Of a stretch of DNA of 64,000 nucleotides, positions 37,695 to 51,060 are shown piece by piece. This stretch comes from Balanoglossus misakiensis (lineage: Eukaryota; Hemichordata). The stretch is taken from assembly GCA_040954595.2 (NCBI GenBank), contig CM082587.2, forward strand, positions 3,534,001-3,598,000, read 5' to 3'. The position numbers and the translations under genes were made by a program. Under the pieces are notes generated by a model. It saw only the letters and a program-made list of their open reading frames with translations, had not been told where the DNA came from and ran no database searches. Position 1 is the first letter of the stretch. Each line of letters starts with the position of its first letter.

Positions 37695-40600
37695 ATGTCT
37701 GGTGAAAACCAGAGTGGATACATGTATGGAGGTAGGTACATCATACACATTTCACTGGTGTATTTACACTTTTATGTAAGAACCAAGGATTTTAAGAATG
37801 TGACATTGGTCACCTATTATTGACTTCTGATACATAGTAAAATTTTCGAGTTTGCTAAAATTTTTGACTTCTATTACAGGTGATTCAGGACAACAGCCAC
37901 CTTATTATCAACAGCAGAACGGACAGAGTTGGAATGGTGGTCAGAACGACATGGGGACCAACCAAGAGTTTCCCCCACCTCTGTCACAGCCAGCGGGGCC
38001 GTCACCCATGCCGCAGTTCTTCAATCCGTCTGATTTCAATGCCCAAGGACAGCCCCTGATGTTCAGTCCACACAACCCGGACCCAAAGCAACAGGTAACA
38101 GGACAACAGGGACAGCAGCAACTGCAACAGCACTCTGAATTTGGACACCAGGGTCTGCCGCCAAAGGAAGCAGGAATCGACCAGCATCCACCACCCCAGC
38201 AGTATCAGCAGCAGTGGGGGCCGAACTTTGAAGGGCAGAATTGGGGCCAGCCGGGAGGTTACGGCCAGCAGAATGTGTATCAGAATCAACACAGCTGGGG
38301 TGATCAAGGAGAGAGTATACCACAAAACTCGCAGCATTTACAACAACAAAATTACAATGTGCATGAACCGAATCAACAGAATTCAGTGTTCAATCAGCCC
38401 GGGTACGGCTACGATGGCAATGTGCAAGGCTTGCAGCAGCCTGCAAACTTTCAACGGACAGGAGATGCGAACTTGCAGAATTCGTGGCCACAGCCAGACC
38501 CGAACATACAGTTACAATCCCCGATGGACAGCCATGAAACCATGTCCAGGTCTAGTTCAGGGGGCGTTTTAGCAGCATTTTTTGAGGACGATCACTCGGA
38601 CGGAGGTTTCCCCAACTCAAGTGGGCACAGTAGCCTCAATTACAGCCAGGGCAAGAATGACCACCAGAGTCCTGTGAATGAGTCGTTTAGTGCAAACGGT
38701 AGCGGTGCAATTTTCCACAAACAGACTTTCTCGCCGAGTCCGGAAAACCAACCATGGGGTCAGTCCTTCCAGCCACCAGTTCATGAACAGCAGTTGGAAC
38801 CTGAAAACAAACAACAACCTGGTGTAGAAACCCAGTCAGGCGCTGAAGGTATCCATCCCACTTTACCGGTGTCTGAGCCACTGCCACAAAATATGTCGGA
38901 AAATCAGCAGGAACCTCGCAATGAACAACACAACACTAATTTCCATCAAATTGTCCAAGAGAGTTTCGGTGATCCTCATGTGGGTGTGGTCGACAAAGAA
39001 AGCGCTGACGGATTTCCTTTTAATCAAGAGCAGGTTATGAACTCAGACGCTGCCACTAGTGCGGAAAACAGTGTCAATGGCAGGACTGAACCACAGAATC
39101 GGATGGATGAACTTGAAGTTGAAAGTATAACTTCCAATGCCTCGCAGGTGCCAATCAGTCAGCAGTCGGAGCATTTGACGGCCCAACCAGAGCATGGCCA
39201 TGTTGATCAGGTTCATGCCGAGCGGCCGTGGAATCACCGCCCTCCAGGTGATCTGGCTGCAGAGCTTGGTGCAGGGAATGAAGTGATAGGTGAGTTACCT
39301 GGACTGGTTTGCACGAGTGCTCTATGAGTCCTGAATATGTAGTGACTGCTGTGTGTGTTTCCATCACAAAATGTATATAACAATTTACAATTTACATTAT
39401 CTCATGTCAGTGTTGTTGTGTTTCATTGATAGGCGACCAAAGTGCATCCCAGTCAGCTCAGTACTACAACCCTGATCTCATCCTGGGCATCCCGAACCAA
39501 GTCCCTCATCAAGTTGACCTCAAGGGTGACCACAGCGTCGCCAGTGGTGGCCTTTCAGACACCGGCAGCCAAGGCAGTTCCTCAGGCCCGATAGCGTTTG
39601 CTGCGTCGGATCCCCACAGCAGGAGTAGTCCAGCAGTGGCGGATGTGATACCTTCAACCGGAGAACAAATGGCGAGGCATGGCAGAACTTCGTCGGTAGA
39701 TTCCAGCAGGAGTAGCCACAGTACAGGCAGTGGTCACAGACTGTCAGCACAGAGAGAGTCTCCCCTGCTGGCTAATGCAGCTAGACTGGGACATCACCAA
39801 CCTCAGAATCTCAGTTCAGGAGGACATACCCCTCCCCTGCAGCAGCCCCAGCGTCACAGCCCTTGGGATCTCCACCATGGCAACTTACAAACTCCACCCA
39901 GCCCGCAGGATGCACAGCCTGTTCAGGGGGTGTTCCGAGAAAGCACACCGGTAGAAGCGCACCCAGCCTCACAGCCATTTCAGCAGCAATCAGAGTCCAC
40001 TCTGCAACAGCCTGAACATCATCCAGTTCAACCTGAACCCGTTCAGCAGCAGCCAAATCAGCAACTTGACCTGCATCATTCTGAGATGCCACCTTTCCAG
40101 GAGCAGCCGCAGCCTGATTCTGTTCAAGATGTACCACAACACAAAGCTGAAACTGACATCAAAGAAGGTGGTTTTGGGCCTCCAGGTAGCATTCCTGTAG
40201 AGGGAGCATCGCCCGAACACTCCCTACCAGGTGAACCACACTCAAGTCCCGGAACCCCAAGGTCACTGGGAGCAGATGTACCGCAAAATATCAACCACAG
40301 CCGGGTTGTAAGTCCATTCCAGCCTCCAAGTGTGCCCGGCTATCCTGCGAACCAACGCCGTGTTGCTGCCAATGAACTGAGCATACACCCTGGTATGCCT
40401 GCACAAAGAACGAATTTACATTCAGCGGGGCCATATGGCAAGAGTGAACTGCTTGGTGGACCTCCAGGCCAACCACCACCGCCACTTGCAGCGTCGCAAG
40501 GCCAGCCCACTCAGCCCTCAGTAACTCAACCCCAACAAGCGGATGGCCCCACTAATCTGCCGCCAGCTACCAGTAAAGAGAATAGTCAGAGTGAAGTTCC

Positions 40601-43600
40601 ACCACAGGTTGCTTCACCAGCCAGAACAGGCCCAGCCACAACTCAACCTGTGACGACTGTCTCTCACAGTCACAGCCAGAAACTGCACCATCCGACCCCT
40701 TCAACCTCAGATGTGATCAGACAGAATAATCTGAGAGCCACGGTGGCGCCTTCTCCTCCAACCAGTCTTTGGGCAACAGATGACGTGCCGTCACTTCCAA
40801 GTATGATAGTTTTAGCTCCTCCGGCAGCGCCCAGCTCGGCGAGCAGCCAGGAGCTGGAAGTTCCCAAACCCGTGCAACCATTCCCTCAAACTAGACCCGT
40901 TCTGCTGCTACCAGCAACACAGACGCCACAGGTCATGCAGCCCCCTGCTGCTCCAGTTCCCGTTCTACCCACCCCGCCTTCTTCCAAAGAGCCAGAGAAT
41001 CCAGTTACTGCACCGCCAACGTCTGCTTCTCAATCTGGTGAAGCAGTTCAACAGCGGGATCACGCTTCTTCCCAAGACAGTGCCTTCAACCAAGCAGCAG
41101 TGAGGCTGGACAACCTCCACCTCAATTTGAACTCGGTGAACCAGCCGGGCATCAGCGTGCCCCGTCAAGTGTCAAGCAGTGCCAACCAAACACAGATGCC
41201 GGCATCCCAGACAACTGATGCCCTTCAGAAGACTCCGGTTGGAGCTGTACAGCAACAGCAGCCACAACAACCTCAATTTGTGCAGCAGCAACAGCATCAA
41301 CAGCCAACAGCATCTCAGTCTGCAGCTACTCCACAGCATCAGTCTGACTCAATGCTGCAGCAGCAGCAGCAGCAACCACCTGCTAGTGGACCTCTGCATC
41401 AGATAGGGTCAAATCCAGGACCGCAGCATGGTCAGAACAATCCAGTGCAACAGCAGCAGCCAACACAACAGCAGCCAACACAACCACTGCAGCAGCAGCC
41501 AACACAACCACTGCAGCAGCAGCAGCAGCAACAACAACAACAGCCAAATATGCAACATCCCACGCCTCAAATAGACCAGACTCCTTCCAAGGATCCAAGG
41601 CATCAGCAATACCCCCCTTACCAGGGTGTGGACAGGACTGGCTCACCAACTGGCTCGACGCACTCGCTGCCATACCAAGATGACCGGTCCTACCCGCCGC
41701 ACCACTACAGAGACTACGACCCCCGCTACAACCGACCATCCTCGAGAAGGGACCCTTATGAAGATCCCTACTATGACCAGTACGGTCGCAGGGAACCGGA
41801 GAGATCACACTCCAGACAAGGCATGGAATATGACAGACCTCACTCACGCCAAGCTTACGATCATGACAGGTATGGGCGGAGTGGACATGATTATCGATAT
41901 GGTTACGACGACCCTTACAACAGATCTTATGGTAGAGACTATTATGGCAGACAAGGAAATTACTATGGTGAGTTTTTTTTAAATTGTCATTCCAGTAGTT
42001 ATTATACATGTAAATGATGGGTTTGCTGGGTTTTTTAACACATGGGTACAACGCGTACACATCATCTAGTTTGTGAATTCAAGTACGTGTATGTTTGAGT
42101 GGTGATGGATTTTTCTAATAATGTATTGTTTCATTCTTAGCAGATTATGATAGCTATTACAGAGATTACAGAACAAGAGAGTATAGCGACTATGACAGGC
42201 GGTACTACGACGACTACAGATACAGTGAAGCCTATAGGGATGAGTATAGCAAGCAATACTATGACCCCCAAACGGGCTACATGAGTAGAGAGTTGTATGA
42301 AGGCTATGACCAACAGAATGTGCAGTCACAGTCGTACGGTGACAAGTGGGCCAATGAATCGGGTGATCAGTCTCGAGATATTCCTGATGGCAGGTAAGCT
42401 TATGCTAGTGTCGCGTATCCCTGACTTTGATTTAACCTCTCACCAACATGGTTTGGTCCAACTCCATTGTTCTCATGGCATTGCTGTACCTCTATGCAGA
42501 AAAGTGGGGGGTGAAAGGGTTAACTTTGGTGAATGAACGTCGATGTATGCATTTTCTAATGTAAATTTTCACTTTCAGTTATTTACAGGAGGCACCGGAT
42601 AATTACAGTGGTGAACAGAGTAGTGCGTATACTCCAGCGTATGACGAGTACGGCAATCAGATCAGACCAGAACAACAGGATCAACAGCAGAGTGGATATG
42701 ATTCACTAACAGGCTATGGCTACAGCAGCAATGAACAGTCCTGGCAACAGTCCGAACAGGAACCGGAAGGTATGTGAGATAAGAAGTTCTAGGCTCCACT
42801 GGTACTGGGAGTGTTTCCCCCTGGACATTCGCCACACAAACATTTCCCTCTCACACAAACACACACAGAGATATGAGACCTTTAGTCTTGTCTTGGAAAC
42901 TACCTTGACTGTAACAGTTCTGTATGCGTAATATTGCAGCCACAGAGGTTCCCATTCCGGGAAGGATGACTCCGGAGAAACACGGAATTCCCCACGTGAT
43001 AGCCAGATTCAGTCCAAGTGGGCATCTCATCAAAGTACTGCCAAACAACCCGGCAGATGGCATGACAGCCAGTGTGGAGATGCACTCAGTGGAGGTAATG
43101 CTGGGAGACTCAGATGACGCACAAGAACTCAAAGCTTTCCCAGGACCTCTGGTCAGGTGAGCTTTCTGTTTTACACATTTTGAGAGAACCAACTTGGAAC
43201 TTGACGCATTATAAGGAGTCAACAGAGATTCGAGTTTTAAATTGCCATTAAAGTTAACGCAAACGGCATAACAGGACCTAATTTGTTCATTGATTTACAG
43301 AAATGACACCCACAAAAGTGATGTGGTAAGATTTGCTGCAGACAAAGCAGCAGCTTGTAGGACCAGTACGGGCTACGCAGACAAGAATTCGGCTGCTCTT
43401 CTGTGGGAGCTGATGGTTCTCTTGTGCAGACAGAATGGGGTAAGTAAAGCTAATACTCTTACTTGGGTTATTTTTGAACATTGAAAGAAATAATAGACAT
43501 AGACAAAGGGACAGACATATTGACAGCTAACGTACAATGTCGACTAGTTGAAAGAAGGTAAAATGATGTGATCGTCTCAGTACATTCATTGGTGTTTGAA

Positions 43601-46600
43601 TCCACTCTGCAGAGTGTGGATGGCACAGACATCGCCGAGCTCCTGATGAAAGGCCACCCAATGGTGGAGTCTGGATACAGCAGTCCTGAGAAACAATCTC
43701 CCACAGAGGAAGAAGAAAACCAGGAAAGTCTGCCAACTGTGGAACTCCCAACACTGAAAACAAGCACGAAATTAGCCACCAGTGGTCTGGACATGGAGAG
43801 GGAAGTGCGCAGATTCCGGGAAGTTCTGCTCTTTGGCAAAAAGAAGGTAATTATCCTCACAATGGTTCGATTTTGTGATATTACATCTACTAATTACCGT
43901 TTATTGCCTAATGTAATTCAGCCATCTCATTAAATTTTGATTCTCTAAATACTTTTCAGGATGCATTAGAATCAGCCATGAAAGGTGGTTTGTGGGGACA
44001 TGCGTTGCTTCTGGCCAGTAAGATGGATTCCAGGACATATGCAAATGTGATGACAAGGTAAGACCTGGCTTTGTAGTGTATCATCGGGTTTAGTCACGTT
44101 TTTGTCAAAACATTCATGGAGAATAAACTACCTTCTGTTTCTGTTGATTCATGCAGGTTTGCCAACAGTCTGCCCATGAATGATCCACTACAGACTCTCT
44201 ACCAGCTGATGTCTGGACGGCAACCAGCTGCTGCTACGGTGAGTTCCAAAAATAAAAACGACACCTCTACCGATTTACTTGTAGAATAGGTTTACCAAAC
44301 ATCCCTCAAAATACCACAGATCATCTCAGAAATGAGATGTTAACAGATGCCAAGTTCTTTCACTTGTAACCTTTTAATGATAGTTGATGTGTGTATTTAC
44401 AGAGCTGTGCTGATGAGAAATGGGGTGACTGGATCCCGCATCTTGCAATGATTGTGTCCAATATCCAGAAAGGTGATGTTGATAGGAAGACTATAACCAC
44501 TATGGGAGATACTCTTGGTGAGTTCTACAACACTTCATAAAAAAACCTGAACATGAACATTATAGCTGTTTGATAACTTATTTGACAACCAGTGATTTCT
44601 GTTAACACCTTCACATATTCTAAGCTTCCCTTTCCCCCTGCTGTTCGACATTTCAGGTGCTAAAGGTTTACTTCACGCCGCCCAGTTCTGTTACATTATG
44701 GCCCAGGTTGGTCTGGGATCGTATATGAAGAAAAGTACAAAGATGGTGCTCCTTGGATCAAGTCACAGGTAAAAGAGTTGTCCTTCTACTGAATTTACAT
44801 TCACCATACAGTCACCTATCTAATGGTAGTAATCGTCCACTCTGTCTTTCTCTCTCTTACAGTCTGCCATTCAAACAGTTTGCTTCTATTGATGCCATAC
44901 AACACACGGAGGTCTACGAATACTCCCAGATGCTGGCCAACAAACACTATCTTTTACCCAACTACCAGGTTTATAAGCTGATGTACGCTGCAAAGCTGGC
45001 AGACTATGGTCTTGCTGTACAGGTAGGTTCTGCTGGGGAGTCTTCTTTCAGCTCAAACAAAGTCATAAAAAAACTTCCAGCGAATGACTCTTAGGTGTTT
45101 TCCCGTTTTTCGTCCTCTCAAATTACATTTTTTAGTCTAACAACTTATTTTCTTTTCTACAGGCCTTGTATTACTGTGAAATCATCAGTAATACCATAAC
45201 CTTGGCTCCCCAAATGTTCAGCTCAGCGCTGGTTGGACAGCTGTATGAGGTAAAGATTAAGGCAATGACTTGATCTGTTTCTGCTGTTTTGTTGGATGAA
45301 AAAGAATGCCACTGAAGCATTCTTACACATGAAATTTCTCAGCTCGACTCTCTACTTTTCTTACAGTTGGGGAACCGTTTGAAGTACCATGACCCTCAGT
45401 ATTACGTGGGCGGGGACATCAGCGAACCTCCATGGCTGTTCAAACTTCACCTGATTCAACAGCAAATGAAGGTAGGCTAGCCATTAGTAATGGGCTGTGT
45501 GTATTAACCTTTTCAGCACCATGGTTTGGTCTGCAAGACTTTTACATGTCCAGATATTCCTTTGTTCAGTTTAAACATATGCTGTGATTGTCCCAATGTC
45601 ATGACTGGTTTATTCTCCCCAACTATTTTGCAGGAGGGTGTAATCCAGCCTCCTCCCACCTCTGGCACCCCCATGCCGTGGGTGTACTCCTCCTCCAACC
45701 TAAGTGGCGTCGACAGCCTGGACACCCCCTTCATCGGCATGTCCGTGGAGAACTCCTACGCCAACCTGCAGGACTATGTCGGCACGTTTGATATATCTGA
45801 TGTTGGCAACCAGTCCAGAGCCAATCAACACCTGCATGATTTACAGCACTTTGCAGCTGATCAGCTCGGTACAGGTGAGTGAGCGAGTCTTGATTAATCC
45901 AAACGCTCGGTCAACAACTTCCAATTATACTTCATGGTAGAGTTTAACATGCTGAATGGATTGTCTTACAGGAGCTGGATTTACCATGACCGCAAGTAGC
46001 AACTCGCCCGCTGGGGCTCAGACACCGGCTGGAATGACTCACCAGGGCTATGTGCAGGATCTGAACAGGGCAACCCCGGCAGACCAACCAACTGCACAGC
46101 AGTATGCCCCAACAGACACTATGAGCCAACAACAATATCAACAACAACAACAACAACAAAATCAAGGTGATATTTACCAACAGTTCCAGAACTACGGACA
46201 GCCAGTTCAGGACTTGGGGGCGTCAATGAATAGTGAATACAGTACTACAGAAGCCACCGGAGAGTCTGGAGAGGACACGGAATTTGTGGAGAGCGGAACG
46301 TCGACCAAATTTGATTATTACGCAGCCAGTGTTCAACAGGTCAGTCATCTGTGCTCGTCAATCATGTATCATAGATAGCAATTCACTGGCCAAACCATAC
46401 TAATACAAACAATGAGGAGAAACCAAGTGATTATATAGAAAAGGTAAAAATCAAACATTTTGTTTCTTTTGCCTGTGTAGAACCAGCAAGACCAGGAAGG
46501 AGAGATAACTCCCGTAGCTCAACCATCCAGCCCCAACACTCCCCTCACGCCAACCGAACTTCCCAAAGAACCTGCACCACAGCCCAAAGTGGTTGAACCG

Positions 46601-49600
46601 CCCAAGAAACCATCGCCTGCCAAGGTGGAGGAGAAGAAACCGGAGAAGAAGATGAAGACGGTGAAGACCGCTGGCACCACCAGTTGGTTTGGCGGCATTT
46701 TCAGTAAACTCAGACCCAGGGCGAAAAACGAAGTTCATCTGCCGGACGATACCAACAAATCTGTGAGTGGAAATAAATCAATTAATCTGTGTTAAATCAG
46801 TTAGACCTGTGTCTAAAATCAGAGAAGTAAATTTTGATGTGCTGTTGTTGTTGTTACCATTTTGCAGATCCAGTGGAATCCGGAGAAGAAAAAATGGGAG
46901 AATGCGGACGGCGAGGATGAAGACGACACCCCTGTAGCTCCTCCACCAACAGATAGTGAACTCAACCAGTCTATACCATCAATGACCAAACCACAAAGTA
47001 GCAACGGGCCGCCAGGGACGGCTGCACCCCCTTCAGGAATCAACCGGTTTCAGAGGCAGAAGTCAAAACTAGGTAGCTTACCCTAAAACTGATTTCACAC
47101 ATTTCTCCCACAATGCACTGCTGTGAAATAAAACTTGGGTGATTGGTGACGGGTGTTTCAGGATCACAACGGGCATGTGGGCATGTTTCAACTTTGTAAC
47201 CAATTGTGTATCACGTATTATTTTATAAAGTCATACTCTTTGATTTGGCTGGTGTAACTACTGCATGCAAGTACTTTCAGTAGACATAATGTACTTAACG
47301 TCTTCCCACATTTTCACCCAAACCATGCCTACCAGGCACACTAACTATCATGCTGCCTGACCACTGGCACTCTGTGTGATCTTTAACTCTTAAAGATGGG
47401 CAGTCCCCAACCAGAACCGTTTCATTTCTCCCCGAAGGTGGTCGAAATAATTACGTCGACGTGTTCAATACCGGAGGTACGAAACCTAGTCAGGCGGTGC
47501 CACCACCAACTGATCTCTTCCCGATGATGCCAACAACAAACGCAGCTCCAGTCAACTACTTCATTCCAGAACCCGGTAAGGTTCAACCATATGAGTTCCA
47601 TAGCTAGACTGCTAAGTGTTGTGTGATTTCTGTGGAGCTACATGTGATTTTCTACTTTTCCTAATATCCCAGTTTATTTGTGATTCTCATTAAAATCCAG
47701 TGTCGGACACGGCAGAACAGGGCCAAGGTGAACCATCAGGAAATGCCATGGAGAATCAACAACCCAAAATAGGAAACCCGGGATCCAGACCTAGCACACC
47801 GGCAAGCCCTTCGGAGTCCTCACCAACTGAAGCCAAACCAGAGGTAAGAACAAAATTAACTCCCACTCTTTTCCCCCCTGTAAGCTTGAAATTTCATTGG
47901 ACCAGTCGTGGTAGATTTTAGTTTTACTCTGTTCTTGTTAAAGGGATCATCTTTAAAATGTTTCTTTTATTTGTAGTTCTTCAATCCAGCATCATTCGCA
48001 ACTTCTGGACAAACTTGGGACCAAAACATAGGATACCAACAACAACAACCACCACAACAGCAACCACCACAACAACAACAGCAACCACAACAACAGCAAC
48101 CACAGTATGGGCAACAACAGCAGCAGCAGTTCCAGCAGCAACAACAACCGCAGTATGAACAACTGCAGCAGCAGCAATATGGACAGCAGCAGCAAATGCA
48201 ACCACCACAACAGCCAGATCAGAATGCAGTAGTACCACCACAACAGAATGGAGAGAAGGAAGGCAATGTAAGTGAGGTATCAATGTCACATTTGGACGTG
48301 GTTTCATTTGTGTGTAATGTTGGTGGAACAGCTTCCATGTTGATTTGTTTATTTATTTTGCTGTCATATGCTTGAATATTTGTTTGTGGATATGTCCTGT
48401 ACAAATGTACCGCACCATATCCTAATTGTAGGAGATATACATGTTAGCAGATTGAGCAGGACGATCTTGAGTTTTGTTAGTGAGGGTTGGTAGTTTAGAT
48501 AACATGTTTGGGAGCAGATGTGTGCATTTTGATGTAGGTTCAGGAAGTTGCAATGCATCTCTTTAGAGATACTTTGTAGGCATCCTAAATGTTATGCAGT
48601 GTAGAGAGTGTCTGTTTGATTCCAGACTGTGTGGCAGGATCGGAACAGTTGACACAAAATGAAAGGTACACAATTGACAACATGTTGCATCGTTCGCATC
48701 CCTGTGATCAAATGGGTGGAATTTTTTAGGGTTTTGGTAACGAATATGGTGAGGTTGAGGGATTTAGGTAGTGGTAGTTTTGTAGACTGTCTGAATCAGT
48801 TGGTGGTTTCACCAACCATAGTAGTTATGCCCACTGACATATAAGATGAGGGGAAAAACAAGGACACCCTTAAGAAAATGTGGGGGTTTTCTTTGTCAAT
48901 CCTTACAAGTGCCATCATATTATGTATTTGTTATGGATTTTGGTAGTATGCATGGTTTTTGTAGCATTACATAGTATAAGATATAGCATAGGTGGAACAA
49001 CACAATACATGTAGCAGCACTCTTTAGAAACATTTAGACTAGGTCAACTGGTCCTGGATGCTGTACACAGTTGAAGATGGCGGGAGGCTCAGGGGTTCAT
49101 TTTAATTCTTCTTAAGACAGTGTGTAACAAAAATACATGTGCTTATATACCTGTATCTTGTGCCGTCAACAAGTCTTGTGTGCACCATGTCTGCGATATG
49201 CATATTCCCAGCACTCCCTCTGTGAAGAACAAGATGATCCATGGTGGCCAGCTGATGCAGTGACAAGCCCTGTATTGTTCAATCGAAAAGCATGCTTGCA
49301 TGTTGATTTCTCCTGGGGCATGTATATCTCACAGTAATGAGCATGTTACATTGAAGCGCACACGCACACAAAAAACAACAAAGCATTGACCATTCATTGA
49401 TTTAATCTTGTTTCTCCTTTGTATGTTTTTTGTCTTATTTCATGTTTTAATTGGGTATTGTATGTGGTTTTTCGTCTTCATAGTTATCCAGATCCAGCTC
49501 GCTTAGTTCTCTCTCATATGAAGTCAGTCAACATCTCAGTAACAGCATCTATGAACAGGTATATGCTTATTGATAGATATGTCCATTGTTCCTTGTCTCT

Positions 49601-51060
49601 CTATGTCTCTCTTCCTTTCTCCTTTCCCTTGTCTCTGTCCTCTATGTGAACCACTGCCTGCTAAGCGAAGCCTGTGTATATATGTACAGCTGCACTAACA
49701 AAATAATGACACACTTTCTTTAATAAAGTTATGCGCTTGAAGCGAAACTTTTGCACTCGTTATTAGAATATAGTCTCAAACTTTCTCACCATGCAGGAGA
49801 TTTTAAGTATTAAAGTACTTGCTTTATTGGGGTGGAGTGGCAGTCTGATTGGATAAGTTGTTGATAGCTTTGGGCACATATTTTGAGACATAGGGCAAAT
49901 GTAACAACTTTTTCCAGGAGGTGCAGACAAAACATTGTTCGTACTTCTGTCTGTGGGTTGCTGAAACTTGAAATATGGAACAAGCAAAGTTGAAAAGGAG
50001 AGGGAATATACTCCAATCATTGTGTTGTGAATACAGAATTCTGTCTTCTGTCCCCTTCTGTCCATCTTCTTCAAACTGATTCTGTCTCCCCTCCCTCCCT
50101 TTCTGAATACTAACACTGTGTTTTTGTCTGTCCAGAGAAATCAGTCTGGGAAGCTTTCTACCCTGCTGGACTTCTCCGCTGTATGTGGTGACATGATGTC
50201 TCATTCCTCTCTGTTGTTGGCAAACGTTTTGTGCTGCTGTCATGTGTTGTAGTGTGTGGTCATCTCATGATGTGCTGTGGTGTGTTAACAGCATGCTGTA
50301 GTACTGTGATGTGATGTGATGTGATAACATGTGATATTTTGTACCACACTGACATGCACACAGAGCTGGGAATGAGAATCTGCACTCATTTGTGGGCAAA
50401 CTTGTACATTGTAACTCTATGGTTTTTGACATGCATTGTACATGTCCGTAGTTTGATGGCTACATTGTTTGCACATCTGTTCATTCAGACCACCTTTTTA
50501 TTGTAGCATTTAATATCCACACAGTACACGGCCTGTTTGTTCTGATGATATGTTCTCACTTCCAAATAGACCAGCAGGGAATAGCTTATAAACGGCCTCA
50601 CTTAGTCTCTTCCTGTTCTAATGCTAACAGTAACACTTCTGGTAAAGCAAAGTCAATCCTCTGTCACACTCGGTCAGCACTTGTGAGCTTTTGTGATCGG
50701 TCCAGGTGCAGTTCAACCACCGAAGTAAAGGGCAATTCTGTCTCCAAGAACATGCCAAGTTGTTGGCCATTACACCTCTACTCAAGCACACAATAGCTGC
50801 TGCTGTTTCTGTATTCTAGTATCTTGTGCTTGCAGACAATTTTTTGGAGTCGCTCAGTTTGTACTAATTCGTGTCGTGTTTTCTCGTTGCAGACCACAAG
50901 TCAACCAACCTGGCAGCAGCCAGAACCTATCGCATCAGGCCCAGTGATGTACAACCCTTCCCAATTTGCAGGGACTCCCTCCCAGCAAATGGCAGCGACG
51001 CCCGGTATGAGACAAGGCTACAGCATGTCAGCCAGAAGGAAGTACCCAACCCAGAGATAG
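37695..51060 (+). CDS. SEC16A: COPII scaffold protein SEC16
   Basis: At least 25 coding exons, including 37695-37731, 37880-39289, 39433-41967, 42144-42393, 42579-42769, 42940-43156, 43301-43439, 43613-43846, 43960-44057, 44157-44238, 44403-44517, 44657-44768, 44863-45022, 45163-45249, 45367-45471, 45634-45874, 45972-46339, 46481-46762, 46868-47072, 47438-47575, 47701-47843, 47977-48267, 49484-49558, 50137-50181 and 50893-51060 (about 2,575 residues). SEC16 organises ER exit sites and binds SEC13 and other coat proteins. The N-terminal half is Q/P-rich and disordered, then Tyr/Arg/Asp-rich ([10 protein letters not shown]). The central conserved domain starts at [20 protein letters not shown] and includes the helical ACE1-type region ([38 protein letters not shown]). 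The C-terminal part has [29 protein letters not shown] and VMYNPSQF, as in vertebrate SEC16A. The 45-base exon at 50137 is the least certain. Confidence 0.95.
42432..42523 (+). mobile_element. MITE-like element with terminal inverted repeats in a SEC16 intron
   Basis: This 92-bp element starts TTAACCTCTCACC and ends GGTGAAAGGGTTAA, so its ends are inverted repeats of about 14 bases. Related sequences occur at 19915 and 45504. It has no coding capacity, as expected of a miniature non-autonomous DNA transposon. Confidence 0.65.
45504..45540 (+). mobile_element. Fragment of the same MITE-like family
   Basis: TTAACCTTTTCAGCACCATG followed by GTTTGGTC resembles the left end of 42432-42523. It lies in the SEC16 intron after exon 45367-45471. 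No right end is recognised. Confidence 0.4.
48268..50892 (+). other. SEC16 3' introns
   Basis: Apart from the exons at 49484-49558 and 50137-50181, this stretch shows no exon that I can support. An open segment at about 50569-50640 has acceptor and donor candidates, but its phases do not fit the flanking phase-0 exons. Confidence 0.45.

Noticed and set aside
47981-48307. Long minus-strand hydrophobic frames opposite SEC16
   Set aside because: They are antisense shadows of the CAA/CAG glutamine repeats in the SEC16 exon 47977-48267.
50569-50640. Possible extra SEC16 exon
   Set aside because: The only open frame needs phase-1 boundaries while the neighbouring exons are phase 0.
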